DNA of 64,000 nt, from assembly GCF_030936135.1 (NCBI RefSeq), contig NC_082620.1, positions 3,162,001 to 3,226,000 of the forward strand, in the 5' to 3' direction. The DNA is from Gavia stellata (taxonomy: Eukaryota > Chordata > Aves > Gaviiformes > Gaviidae). Positions 37,275 through 49,800 of this stretch are shown here, piece by piece. Under the pieces are notes generated by a model that was given only the letters and a program-made list of their open reading frames with translations, was not told where the DNA came from and did no database searches. The position numbers were made by a program, and so were the translations under genes. How positions within the stretch are numbered: position 1 is the first letter of the stretch; every line of letters starts with the position of its first letter.

Positions 37275-40200
37275 TTAATAGCCTTTTATAAAGTTTACAA
37301 TGTGGTTTGCCATTTTCCTTGATGATGGAAAAGAGAAAATACCATAACCAAAAAATCCCAGTGCACAGTGGAAGCTTTCTTCCATGTGATACCAGGTCAC
37401 TTTTACGTTGTTGTCCTCTAACCGTTTCTTGTACAACAACCCATCATCTCTGAGCACATCATGCTCACAGGTAATTATACAAATATCAGGTAGGCGGCAA
37501 ACAACATCATCTTCTGCTAACAGCGGGGAAAGTCTTGTCTCAAACAGTTCCTTTGTTTTTTCATGGACTTGAGGTAAAAATAAAGTCGGTAATGGTGGTT
37601 TATAGCCCAGTTTAAATTCCTCCGGGATAAGATCTGGATTAATCCATTTCCTATATTTCATATTAATACTATCAGGAACATGAGAACCTGCCAAAATAGC
37701 TTCCTTCATAGAGCAATCCTTTTTCAAGTATTTCAGCATAAAATGGACTGCACGTTCCCGGGACAAGAAGGCAGTGAAAGCATTTTTCTGGTGAGATGGC
37801 AGATTAAAGTTCAGTGCTTGGAGAAATGGATAGATCAGTACCTGCGCACGTATCCTTGGGATATCTGTTCTATTTACCAGTTCTTGGCAAACCCTAGCAG
37901 TAAAAGTACCCCCTACACTATCTCCACAAAGAATAATCCGATCAGGGTCCACCCCGTAGTTTTCTGCAGTCTTCAAAAAGTGTACAGTAGCAGTGAGACA
38001 GTCCAAAGTTTGGGTGGGATACTTATGCTCAGGAGATAAACGATACCTGAAATGTGCAAAAGACAGCAATTACTACAAATACGTATATTTGTAAATTGCT
38101 TGAATGTGTCATCTTAAATACATCCATGGATTATGTATTTGCAAAAACTCACCAAAACCAGTATTACTTATTTAAAGTTTTGCATGCTGAAGCAAACCAG
38201 AAGCTTCCCCTCCCATTTCTGTGAAAATACAGAGACCATTAATCATTTAGGTTTATTCTAGCATAATTTAAGAGCATGAGGGCTTGAGCAGTGCAGTCCA
38301 GTCCGATCACCCACATTGTACAAAGCCACACATCTACTCAATTCCTCATCTGAGTGCACCTGCCTGGCATCAGAGTTCATGCCAGCAGGGAAGTCTGCAG
38401 TTCTCTCATTTGGACTGACCTTGCATGTGTGTATAGCTGTGAGTCAATCCTGCTTACCCACAATGTCCAGCCAAGTTCTGGCTCCTGAGCTTTTTACACT
38501 GGGGACACTGATTGTTGTGTCTTATGTATTAGCACAGTATTGTGTATTATTATTACATTTTAATATAAAAAGAGTAATTTAATAATACATTATAAAACAC
38601 CATACAGTAAGTGTACTGTGGTGACAAAATAGCTTCCTGTAGACAATTCTTCCATGTATTTTGTTAATTGGAACAAGGGAATTACAGAGAAATGATGTTA
38701 AAGTAACAATCTCTTTGTTTATTTCTTAACTGTTAACAACTTACTTTCATACGATGAAAAGCAAGGCAGGCATAACGGTCAGATACCCAGTCAAAGTGAT
38801 GTAATCTGATTCCAACGACATATAAGACTACTTTGAGACTACATTTTTAACAGCCATGGTTCTTTATTCTCTGTTTTCGTGTTCTTAGGGCTTTCTGGAG
38901 AAGGTTAACGATAAATACTACAAAGGTAACAGTGCAGGCATTCTCTCTTAACCCTTCACTGTTTGCTGAGGCACACTGCTTCTGCTTTTCTGTTTTTTCA
39001 CTATTCTTTGGAATTAATTAAATGGATTCATAAAGTAAACATCCTAATAACCAGGGAATAAAAGGATATCAGTATCTTATTTCAGAGTCACTTTAAACGC
39101 ATCATGACTTACCCAGACGGGATATGGAATAGGCAATTCATTCTCAAAACCAATTTCTCAAAACCAATTCCTCCCAACTTAATAAAATTCTTTAGTAATG
39201 AATTTTTTCGTGGAAGAATTTGTTGGAAACTAAAGTTTTTTCATACCATCAGCTATTTTCCATAAGCAAAACATCTTTAAAAGGAAGCAGTGGTCCATGC
39301 AGTTTTAAAGAAAATATTACACTTTAGACTTATTATTTACTCTCTAAAATCATCCCCAAAGCCCCCTAAATATTAAAACCTGAAATTGGGAAAACAGCTT
39401 ATAATTCCTTATTATTGAACAAAGGCAATGATTTTTGCGGCAATAACAATGTAAAATGAACAAATCTCTTTGTTCTTCTGAAAACAGCTGGCATAGATGT
39501 TACTTTTGTAACTTTATAACCCTGTATCAGGTATTTCTCATTGTCAGTTCATGGCACATGCTTGCTCACACATATCAACACATAGGGGTAGACAACACTA
39601 GAGCTCAGTTTCTTTTCTTATATTCAAAGACATGGAAGTACAGAGTGGGCATGGGTCGGGGGGAGGTATGGGGGAAAGCAGCGGAACTATCTAATACTGG
39701 GAGTAACATTGCGTGGAGCTCACTTACCCAACAGACACAACCACGGAATCAGATTTTCTGGCTATGTACTGGCATATTCTTTCATAGCTTCCTGAAGAAC
39801 AAATGTTGTTAATGTAATTAATATCTTAGAATACTTGAAGCAATATCGTCCCTTATTTTTTATGGCATATTGCCATGATTGAGTGCGGGCCCCTAGCCTG
39901 TTCAGTGAGTTACCCAAATTTTCTCTAGGATAAAAATAATCTAGTCTTTTGATCATCAGGACACACTGTAAAGTTCATACATTTAGGGAGATTGTTGATT
40001 CGTAAGAAAAATAAGGAATTATTATTATTATTATTATTACTATTAGAGATGGGACAATGGTTTTAAACTGAGAGAGGGTAGAATTAGATTGGACATAAGG
40101 AAGACATTTTTTATGATGAGGGTGGTGAGACAGTAGAACAGGTTGCCCAGAACAGGATGCCCCATCATTGGAAGAGTTCAAAGTCGGGTTGGATGGGGCT

Positions 40201-43200
40201 TTGAGCAACCTCATCTAGTGAAAGATGTCCCTGCCCATGGCAGGGGGGTGGGACTAGATGATCTTTAAGGTCCTTGCAGAGGGATTTGGACAGGCTGGAT
40301 CGATGGGCTGAGGCCAACCAGATGAAGTTCAATAAGGCCAAGTGCCGGGTTCTACACTTTGGCCACAACAACCCCAGGCAACGCTACAGGCTTGGGGACG
40401 AGTGGCTGGAAAGCTGCCAGGCAGAAAAGGACCTGGGGGTGTTGATTGACAGCCGGCTGAATATGAGCCAGCAGTGTGCCCAGGTGGCCAAGAAGGCCAA
40501 GGGCATCCTGGCCTGTACCAGAAATGGTGTGGGCAGCAGGAGCAGGGAGGTGATCGTGCCCCTGTACTCGGCTCTGGTGAGGCCGCACCTCGAATGCTGT
40601 GTTCAGTTTTGGGCCCCTCACTACAAGAAGGACATTGAGGTGCTGGAGCGTGTCCAGAGAAGGGCGACGGAGCTGGTGAGGGGTCTGGAGCACAAGTCTG
40701 ATGAGGAGCGGCTGAGGGAGCTGGGGGTGTTCAGTCTGGAGAAGAGGAGGCTGAGGGGAGACCTCATCGCTCTCTACAACTGCCTGAAAGGGGGTTGTGG
40801 GGAGGGGGGTGTTGGTCTCTTCTCCCAAGTGACTAGTGACAGGACAAGAGGAAATGGCCTCAAGTTGCGCCAGGGGAGGTTCAGGCTGGATATTAGGAAA
40901 AAGTTCTTTACCGAGAGAGTAGTGAAACATTGGAATAGGCTGCCCAGGGAGGTGGTAGAGTCACCCTCCCTGGAGGTATTCAAGGAGCGTGTGGATGTGG
41001 CATTGTGGGATGTAGCTTGATGGGCATGGTGCTGTGTGGTGTTGGGTGGGTTGGTTTTTGGTGTGTTGTGGTTTGTTTGTTTGGTGGGTTTTTTTTTTTT
41101 GGGGGGGGTGGTTTTTTTTTTTTTAGGTTGGACTTGATGATCTTACAGGTCTTTTCCAACCTTAGTGATTCTGTGATTCTGTGATTTTGTCCCTTCCAAC
41201 TCAAAACATTCTATGATTATTACGCATAATTGCTTAGAGTGGTTGTAAGGGATAAAATGGCTTGAGATCTTTGTAAAAGTTTATTACATTATTTTAATTA
41301 ACTGTGAGTCTGAGACTGACTTAGGTATGTCATATCGTTTTGCTGTGGAAATGCTAATTGTAGCTAAGTCTAAATTAATTTCGTATTTGAAGCAGAGATT
41401 TGACTATTTTCTGAAGAATGAAGGGTGCAGCTGGTATGCCCCCTGCGAAGTCAGTATATTTCTTTGTGGCTAATTCAGGCAGAAATCTGAGTTTTCCTTC
41501 AACCTTAATTCTGAATTTGCTGCATTTGGAAGATTTGGTTTACAGGTATTTGCTCAATGATGTGTTCTTTCAATCACAGAATTGTAACGCCATTTAATAT
41601 GTGTGCATGTCTACTGCCTGTAGAAACAGTATATTTTAGAACTTTTTAAATTATGTGTTGGCATTTATCTACTTTCTCTAATAAATTAAACTGGAAAAAA
41701 AGACAACATAACTAAACTACATGCATCATGGACACACTTTTTAAAATAGCTGCTATAGGCTGCTTGAATTGCCATGAACACTGTTTATAGAAGTCCCAAT
41801 AAACATGCTGCAGTTAGAGATCAAAGGGAGGAATGCAGCTGTTAATAAATTCTGTCGGGTTTTCAGACAAAAAAAAGAATTTATTTCTTTAGCAGCACCA
41901 CTTTCTCTAAGGAATATATGTGCCATAAAGAGTGCTGTATCCTATAAAAAATAATTTAACTACTAAATAAGAGCGGATTAGAGAGTTTAAAAAGTAAAAA
42001 TAAACATTAAATGCTTTCTATCTCTCAATCTCTCAAACTAAGCTTCAGTCACTTCTTAGGTTCAGGAGAGTTTTTAAAAATACGTAGTTAACAATCCTAA
42101 ATTATCAGATTTTCTCTTTCAGTTCCTTACTGATGCTTCCAAACATCCCGCATCCTCCATGGAAGAAGACGACTCCTCTCCGTTTGCTTGCAGATGGTAC
42201 TCTTGGGAGGTAAATCCTCACTGGCACCTCATCAAAATGCAGATCCTTTACGAAGAGCTTTGAATCCCTGCACGCCGGCAGTCCATCAACAATCAACCTC
42301 ATAAGTTTGTGCTCCTCAAAGATATTCAGACTTTGTAAGTTCTTTGCCTAGACAGATGTAACAGGAAAAATGAGAAATTAGTATAGGGAATTCAAGTCTT
42401 CCCACTCTATAAAGGCCCAAGCTACCTTTTTCTATACTATATTCAAGATAATTGCATTGGTTACTTGCTACTTTAGAGGATTACCACAAATAGCACTAGT
42501 GGCTTTGGTTATGAAAGTGAAAATGTACATCTTCATGATTTGAGGTACCATTATTTCTGGAAGAATGTTGTAATACTTGTTCCATGGAATGTATTATATA
42601 AATACCTTCTAATTTCTGTGATCTGTATTTACCCCAAGTAACATCAGGCATTTGCTTAGGTATGGAAGTTAGGAGTCATGAGGCCTGAGGCTCCTTTTCT
42701 AATCAGTGAAGAGAAGGGCATTTCTTGGGGATGGTTCCAATTTCAGGTGTGTTAAATCATGCTCTGGAGATGTCTGTTCATCTCCATTGATAGTAAAGGG
42801 AGGCTGTGTGCTTCAAATGCCTCAGTTAAAGTATTTAAGGTCAGGTGAGATGAAAATGTCCCTAGCATGACAGCATTTAGTATACTGTGAGAAAAAGACT
42901 CAGGCCAGTGTGCGTGCAAGATTGGGTAACTTAATGGTTTTGGGTCATCTCTGTGCCACAGGGTCAGTGAGAACAACCTTTAAGAAAATCATTAGTGCCT
43001 ATAATCAATAATGAGGGGCTGCTGGCCTACATGAAGAGCTGATGAAAATGGTTCTGAATCTCATCTCCTCCTCCATCAGTGAAACTGTTGCCTTTTTTCA
43101 AGATCTCACAGGTATTCATGAAATGGCTCTGCAGCCAGTTTCTTACATCTAATCAGGGAAAACAACTATTTTGAAGACAGGGGAGGTTTGTTAAATGTGT

Positions 43201-46200
43201 CAAAACATTTTCTTATGCAAGGCCAGTCAACTGCTGATAATTAAAATAGCCTGAAGATCACACTGGAATCCTCCTTTATTTTGAACACGTGTTGTAACAG
43301 ATGCATTTCCTGGTAGCGACAACATTTCCCTTCCCATTAAATGGTGATTTAATTGCCCTTATGAACTATTATAATTCATTCTTCTGGAATGATGATAATC
43401 ATCACAAGCAATTTGCAAATTGTATTGTTCTCTTCTGAGTAACAGAAGTCTCTGTGTACCCTGCTGTATCAAGGCCTTATGAACTAATGGCCAGCTATGC
43501 TTTTGTAAATTGTTCTTTCCAACCTTGTGTATCTGGCCTTTAATTTAGATCTGCTCTGTCTATCTCAGAGACAATTCAAATATTGGCCTTAAATAGTAAT
43601 TTTGCTGTGAAAGAATGCCACAGTAAGATGAAGAGGCAGAACTTTCTTAGGTGCATGATCCCAGCTATCATGTACATATGAAGCCAAATCTCAGGTAGTT
43701 CAAGTGTGTTCCAACACCCAATTCCTCACCAAAGGCCTTTCTCAAACAACACAGATTCTTTCTTCATGATAATCTAGACCAGGCTGCAATAACAAGTTGG
43801 GTGAGGAGTAATAAAAGAAACCACTGTGAGCCATGGAAGAGAGAGAAAATAATTTAGAAACAAAGATGGGAGCCCAGAGATGATGTGGAGTTTTTTCATA
43901 ACACTCTGTGCCACAACTGCCAGCAGTGCTTGGGGAGTTTTAAGTCCCAGTTCCTAGACACAAATGGATAAATATACTTCTTGCCTTACATTTGAAAACG
44001 CACATTTTTAGGTATCATGGCAAAGGGGGAAATGAATATAAGAGCCAGGGCAATCGTGGCAGAAACGACAGGGTCAATATAACCTTCCCCAAACAGCAAT
44101 TTTCAAAAACTCTCATGAGTCTTAAGTCAGTCTTTTTGTCAGAGTTATGATTTTGGAATTGTTGAAGTTGGCACAATTGCCACACCGTGTTTATTTATTG
44201 TCATCTGTACTTTCTAACATCCCTGAGTTTTTACAGACCTTTCAGATGACAGATAGTAATACATATGATAAACTTGGTATCAGAGCATTCTATCTAAATA
44301 TCCTCTTTCCTTTCCTTATCTTAGGAGCTCCTGATGTCACAGAGGCATCTTCAAATTCAGGGAAAACACTGTCATGAAGGAGAATGGGGAATTTGGTATG
44401 TATTCTGTTGAAAAATTTCTTGATCAATAATTACAAAATACTTCAGAACCAATAACAATACACTCAAAAAATAAAAGGTATGACTGTTCCTAGACAGATG
44501 TGATCAGTGTTAGTAGGTGAAACATATTTATAAGCCAGGTTCTAAAATGTGTATATGTGTAAGAAAAAGAGGACCCAGATCAGCATGTCATGTCAGCATA
44601 CCTTTTCTTGGGAAATAGGGTCTTTGAAAAACTATTTGCTGGAACACCTAAATTCTGGTCAGATTGGCTTTTTATGTGGAAGATTGTACTGGGACCAGAT
44701 TTTTACTTTAAAAATAATTATGAAATCACATACCAACTAGCAAAAAACCACTCAATTTGAGCTTCATGGACTTTAAGACTACATTAGACAGTCTTTCTGT
44801 CAGTCACTTTGAAGTGTTATGCTTTGCCAGCCAAAATAATTATCATCAAAGCTTTTTATCACAGTGCAGTATGCACAGTTAATCTAAATGCAGATCTGTA
44901 TGAATAGATTAAAACAAAAGCTAGGATGTGAGCTAGGAGGCTTTCTCTCCTCTCTTCCATTTGGGATTGTCATTGATTTCTTTATGACAGAGTATGTGGA
45001 TAGATGCAGCAGCAGCACCGTATGTATGACAGCCATGCTGTAGAAGGTACACATTTAACTGTTGATGCAGCTTTTCTAAGACATATCACAAGTAAGGTGG
45101 AAGAAAAGAGGAAAGACTGTCCTGTATTGCAGAAAAAAGAGGTCTTTACTGCAACATACAGTACGAACAGACACATCACTGGCACAAGAAGAGCAGCATT
45201 CATCAGAATGAGCAGGATATGTTCATTGCACATGTGCAATGCACAAAGCATCATGCACTGTATAAGAAACCTGTGAAGTCCTCACTATGAGGGCTACTTC
45301 TGTGAGTACAAATATAAACCTAGAAATTCACCAAAAGTACCAGCAGATGGCTAAAGGTTTTCGAAAGAAAATGAGGTATTGACTGGATTCAATGCGTAGC
45401 AAATGGTGAAATGCATCTTTAGAACTATCCAGGAAAAGGAAGCTGAAATTTCTGGAACGTATTATCAATGAAAACAGAATATGTACTATTGCATAACAGC
45501 CACTTAGAAGCTGTAAAAGTGGGTAAAAAGAATAATCTGAAAGAATCTTTTCATCCAACCAAGTATAGAAATACAGAGAACTTAACATACAGTCATATTA
45601 TGATATTATGGTCATATGATTATATTAAGTCTATATATAGCTTAACATGAAAAGCAGTGTGAGATATATAACAACAGCAGACTCTCCTCTCATGCCAGAC
45701 AATGCAGAAAGGTACACGGGACCTAGGCCATTGGAGAACCAGGGACAATTACTGGACTTGGTAAATGCTGCTATGTAAGTTCAAGCAACCCACAGAAGTC
45801 TTTAACAGATTATAGTGCCCCAAATCACCTTTCAGGATGTGGGCCTTAGTTATTACGTTTATTATGTATAACTAGGGGACTAGAGAATACCTTTACTTGA
45901 GATGAGCTCCGTACAAACATTAACGAAACCACTCTGTGATTTTCCTGCAGGCTTTCTTTCAACCTGTTATGTGCCAGACGTGACAGGGTTTAGGCTGCTC
46001 TTATGTACTCCTGTTGCCTTCTTTGAAAGCTTTTTGGGCAAAAGCTGTTTCTTTCTCTGATGGCAAAGCAAACAGCAGAGTAAGTCTGGCTTACAAGTGC
46101 TTAAATAACAAGTGATAACAGGTAGGTCTAGCTGAACCTGCTTTGGGCAGGAGGTTGGATTAGATGACCTCTGGAGGTGCCTTCCAACCTACATGATTCT

Positions 46201-46814
46201 ATGATATTTAACTAAGACACAGTAATTCAGCCACTGTGGAAATAAGAACAGAATACTGGGTAAGAAAATTACTGCAGATCATTCAAAATTTAGGAAATTA
46301 ACTTAAGTGAGATTCAGAAGGGTTGGTTATTATTATTCATGTAAATTATATCCACAGCCCTCCTGTCATCCACAGGACCAATCATTTCTTTATAGAAGGC
46401 AATCAAATTACAATTGCAGCTTAAGAATGCATATCTCAGTATTTAAAAGAACTCACCTCCTACTGGCTGCTTTTATATACAGTAATAGAACACCAAATCA
46501 AACTTTGGCCTTCATCTTTACATCTGTGTTACTGTGTGGTTCCCATTACACATAGTTGCAATACTCAGATGCATGTCTTCATAGTTCTACTCAAGTTTTT
46601 CCTTTCCTGAACATCACAATATCACAGAACATGATAAACTCACCAGAATTTCCATCAGAGTATATATGCAATGATATAAGCGGAGCTTTGATGGCTGGTC
46701 AACATCAGGAGGAATCTCTGCCTTGAAGGAATTATGATAAGTTGCAATTAAAACCAGTAATACAAAAGCAACTAGAATTCCCGCTATTAAAGCCAGAGCA
46801 TAAAAGGATTCCAT
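37275..46814 (-). CDS. AADACL4-like: AADACL gene E: arylacetamide deacetylase-like, nearest to DHRS3
   Basis: Coding exons: 46644-46814, 42131-42347, 39728-39791, 37275-38046 (171+217+64+772 nt, 407 residues), all [13 protein letters not shown] starts a signal anchor (residues about 5-25), followed by [10 protein letters not shown]. The oxyanion motif is HGGCG (His about 120), the nucleophile elbow GDSVGG (Ser 194), the Asp is in EHDVLRDDG (347), and the His is in SFHC (377), where the paralogues have GFHG. Exon 2 opens with [13 protein letters not shown], poorly matching the GKI[LF]EKLGI of the others. Intron 2 (39792-42130) holds a nested CR1 pair. A minus-strand AATAAA at 37004-37009 lies about 265 nt past the stop. 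This gene is head-to-head with DHRS3, the position AADACL4 occupies in human, so it is the positional counterpart; true orthology needs a tree. Confidence 0.88.
39647..39674 (+). other. Potential G-quadruplex near exon 3 of gene E
   Basis: Four G runs (GGG, GGG, GGGGGG, GGGGG) separated by CAT, TC and AGGTAT fit the canonical intramolecular quadruplex pattern. It lies about 53 bases into intron 3 from the donor of exon 3, on the template strand of the gene. Confidence 0.5.
40018..40045. repeat. (ATT)n microsatellite
   Basis: About nine ATT units with one substitution (C at 40040), directly abutting the 5' end of the older CR1 fragment. Confidence 0.9.
40046..40273 (+). mobile_element. Older CR1 LINE 3' fragment, left part
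   Basis: This resembles the end of CR1: an untranslated form of the end of ORF2 (with GGTTGCCCAGAACAGG and GAAGAGTTCAAAG) and the 3' tail GGACTAGATGATCTTTAAGGTCC. It stops abruptly at 40273 and its missing tail resumes at 41189. The coding part is decayed, so it is older than the CR1 that interrupts it. Plus orientation, inside intron 2 of gene E (antisense to the gene). Confidence 0.85.
40274..41188 (+). mobile_element. Younger CR1 LINE, 5'-truncated, inserted into an older CR1
   Basis: About 915 bp. Open frame 40274-41020 encodes the C-terminal 248 residues of CR1 reverse transcriptase ([53 protein letters not shown]) and reaches the natural stop without a break. The 5' truncation has removed the endonuclease and the catalytic part of the reverse transcriptase, so it cannot move by itself. 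The 3' untranslated region has a T/G-rich expansion (41040-41125) and ends in GATTCTGT octamers. The repeat GTCC flanks it (40270-40273 and 41189-41192). Confidence 0.92.
41189..41219 (+). mobile_element. Older CR1 3' tail, right part
   Basis: CCCTTCCAACTC followed by CATTCTATGATT is the CR1 terminus that should directly follow GATCTTTAAGGTCC at 40273. It completes the interrupted older copy. Confidence 0.85.
46131..46206 (+). mobile_element. CR1 LINE 3' end fragment
   Basis: GGTTGGATTAGATGACCTCTG, a GTGCCTTCCAACCTA stretch and ATTCTATGAT match the CR1 3' tail. It is only about 75 bp, in intron 1 of gene E. Confidence 0.8.
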
Positions 46815-49800
46815 TTTTCTTTGGTGGGAATAATTTATCAGAGAACTGTTTGATATGATTCTGTCACTATTTATATCCTCCAGACTGACTCCACAGAGAA
46901 GTAATTTGCATACCAAAATTCCTCCACCCTCCTCCTACAGATAAGGCTGCCAGTTGCTAGAAGCATATAAACATCCGGCTATTACAACTTTATTTAGCAT
47001 GGTCAAAGTTAATACACAGAAGACTCACATCCAGGAAATGTCTTTATTCCGTATGTTCCAAAATTGCAAATGAACTTTATTTTTTATCTGGTTTAATTGT
47101 ATTCTGCTTTATGGGCCTGAAAAGCTATGTCTGATTTTTTGCAAGTGTACTAGTTAGTGTAATGAAAGATACTACCTCTACTTAAGAACCCATGGAAGAC
47201 TGGCAATGCTGAACTCCAATCTCCTGTTCAGGAAGTGTAATGGTTCTGCTCTTGGAATAGGTCTGATGTATGATTCTCAGGCTTTTTGCTTAGTGCTGAT
47301 CTTTTTTTCCCCTGCTCTATTGCTGAGGCAGACAGCTGGCCAGAACAGTTAGAGCAGACATTCTGAAGTGCATCTAAAGGAATTTTGCTTTTAGAGATTC
47401 ATATAGAGCTATCAGTTATCTGGAAGCTCCATCCCTGAGTGCGCAGCAAGGGTCTCTGAGCTCACCAATGGTCCAGTGATATCAGAGGGAAACTTCCCCT
47501 TGACTTGGAGAACTTCGGCCCTAACCCTCTATTCTGATTCATTCTGAAGAAAGCATTCTGATGTCTTTACAACTTGATAGTCTGCTATTTTTTGCCGAGA
47601 CAACTCTACGTTATCCTTTGTTCTAATTTAGGCTGTGATCAGACCATATGGCTAGCCAAATGCTTGTACCAATGGAGGTGGTGATAGTGGAGGAATGAGT
47701 GACCGACCAGGTGCAACTCCGTGTATTTCTGTCCACCATGTGACTGGACAAAACTTGTTTGGGTAAAAGTAAAAACCAAACAAACATCAGCTCAGCTTAA
47801 CATAATCAGCACAACCTATGCTTATCCCCTCAACACTCCGAAATATTTCTTTATCCCCACTAATCTCCCAGATATTCTATTTTAAAACCCTTACAAAAGC
47901 TTGTAATCATGGTCATAGAAGAGAAATACTCCTTTTTACAAGCCATAAGATTCTGCATTTGGCTAACAAACCTGTAGCAGTATTCCCTCAGAAAGTAAGG
48001 GAACTTGACTGAAAAAAGGTGAGTCCTTTCTAGCTTTTCTTATACCCTTAAAAGAAGCAGATGAAATATGTCTGCTTAGAAAAATCCCATTTATGCAAAA
48101 TATGCATTACAGGAAAGAGCAAGAAACTTTAATGTGAATTAGTCAATAGGGTGAACAAATATTTAGCTGTGTGGAATGAGAGTAAACAATATGAGTCATA
48201 AGAGATAAAGTACCAGATGATAAGAGTGACCAGACAGGATTCTTAGGAGAATAGGTCTAATCGTTAACTTCAGTGGAAGTCAGCAATTATAACTGATTGA
48301 ATTATGTGGTTTTAAATGAAAATTAAAATAAATAAATAAACAAATAGGTGTTAAGGGTAAGAAAACCATTAAATCCGTGTAAGTTATAACATGGAACTTT
48401 CGGCTTAACTCAGCAGGCCTGGAACTTGTGATTATAGTAGGCATCTTTCCAATACTGACTCAAATTATTTGACTAAGCTGGGGAATAATTGATCTCTTCC
48501 ATCACTGTGAGGTGCAGGATGCTTAACTGAGCCCCACCCAACTTCTTACTCCATTCAGACCTGTGGGGGTACACTAACTTGAATGTTTTTAAAAAAAAAA
48601 AAAAAACCCCAACATAAAGCAAAAATTAAGGCTACTTTTATATTCTGAGGAGGAATATCTAGGTTGGGGTTTAATGAGTTTTACTAATCCATCCTAAAAT
48701 AAATAGGTTGTAAGTTCTGAATGTCCCTATATAAACATACTTTTAAATATGAAAAGTGAAAGTTCAAAGGCATTTCTTGTTTACTAATTTTTCATTCTCT
48801 TTGTGGTGGATTTAAACACCCCACTGATATTATCATCTGAAGAGATCATGGAATATCCAGATTTCCCCTCGTAAAAGCTGGATGTCAAAATATCAATTAC
48901 CTTCTGCCAAATCACTTAGGAGCTCCCAATATACATGGGTTTTTTCCCATGATATCAAGACTTTCAGACCAGTAACAAGCATCTAATGAGAGATGGGAGA
49001 GGAGGTAGGAGTCCTATGAAGAGGGGTTCTTGGACTTTGGGGTGGGTTGGTTGGTTGGTTGATTTAGGGGGTTATTTTTTTTAATCAAATAATGTTGGAC
49101 AAAGTTTAATTGGAGGACAGGGATGAGCGTTCTGAAAAAGCATCTCTGTTAATTATTTTACAGGTCAGCTTCTAGGAAACGTATGGATTTATGCATGCTA
49201 CTGCTATAACGGATCTTTCTTCCTCCAAAGAATTAGCTGATCCTCACTGCCCTGTGCCATTGTGCACATCAGGAAAGATAAAATGACATTTAAAAAGGCA
49301 GCAGTCCCCATAAATGAGTTAAAGGATCATTTGGCCTTTGGAAGCCCTGTGCTGTTTACCCCATGTATCATTTGCTCCAAGGTCCTCCTCAAGAACTGCT
49401 CTTCCCTTAAAAAGATTAGTGATTCCAATTTGTAGGGGTAATGGCAGTGATTCAGCAAGAATGAGCAAATTGACTTTCTGCTAACAGTGGGCAAAGTTCT
49501 AGAAATACCCAGATAAATTTTTAAAAATCCAAACCTTATCATTGCTCAGACCATCATCAAAAATGCTGGGGGTTCTGTTTGAATGAAGAACCCAGCATCC
49601 CTCTGTGCCTTCTCTTAGCTCAACTGAATCTCTCCATAGATCTTATTTTCCCATCATCAATTTATAATGTGATCTTATTCCCCCACATCAATTCATACAC
49701 CTAAACCTGATCCATCCTAGCATTCCAACCAAAAAAGTTTGCCTTTGACAAAAGCATTCTCTTCCTAACATTCCTCCTCTTTTTGGCTTCCTTTCTAGAA

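Noticed and set aside
40352-40930. 192-codon open frame on the minus strand
   Set aside because: It is the antisense shadow of the CR1 reverse transcriptase frame and has no features of its own.
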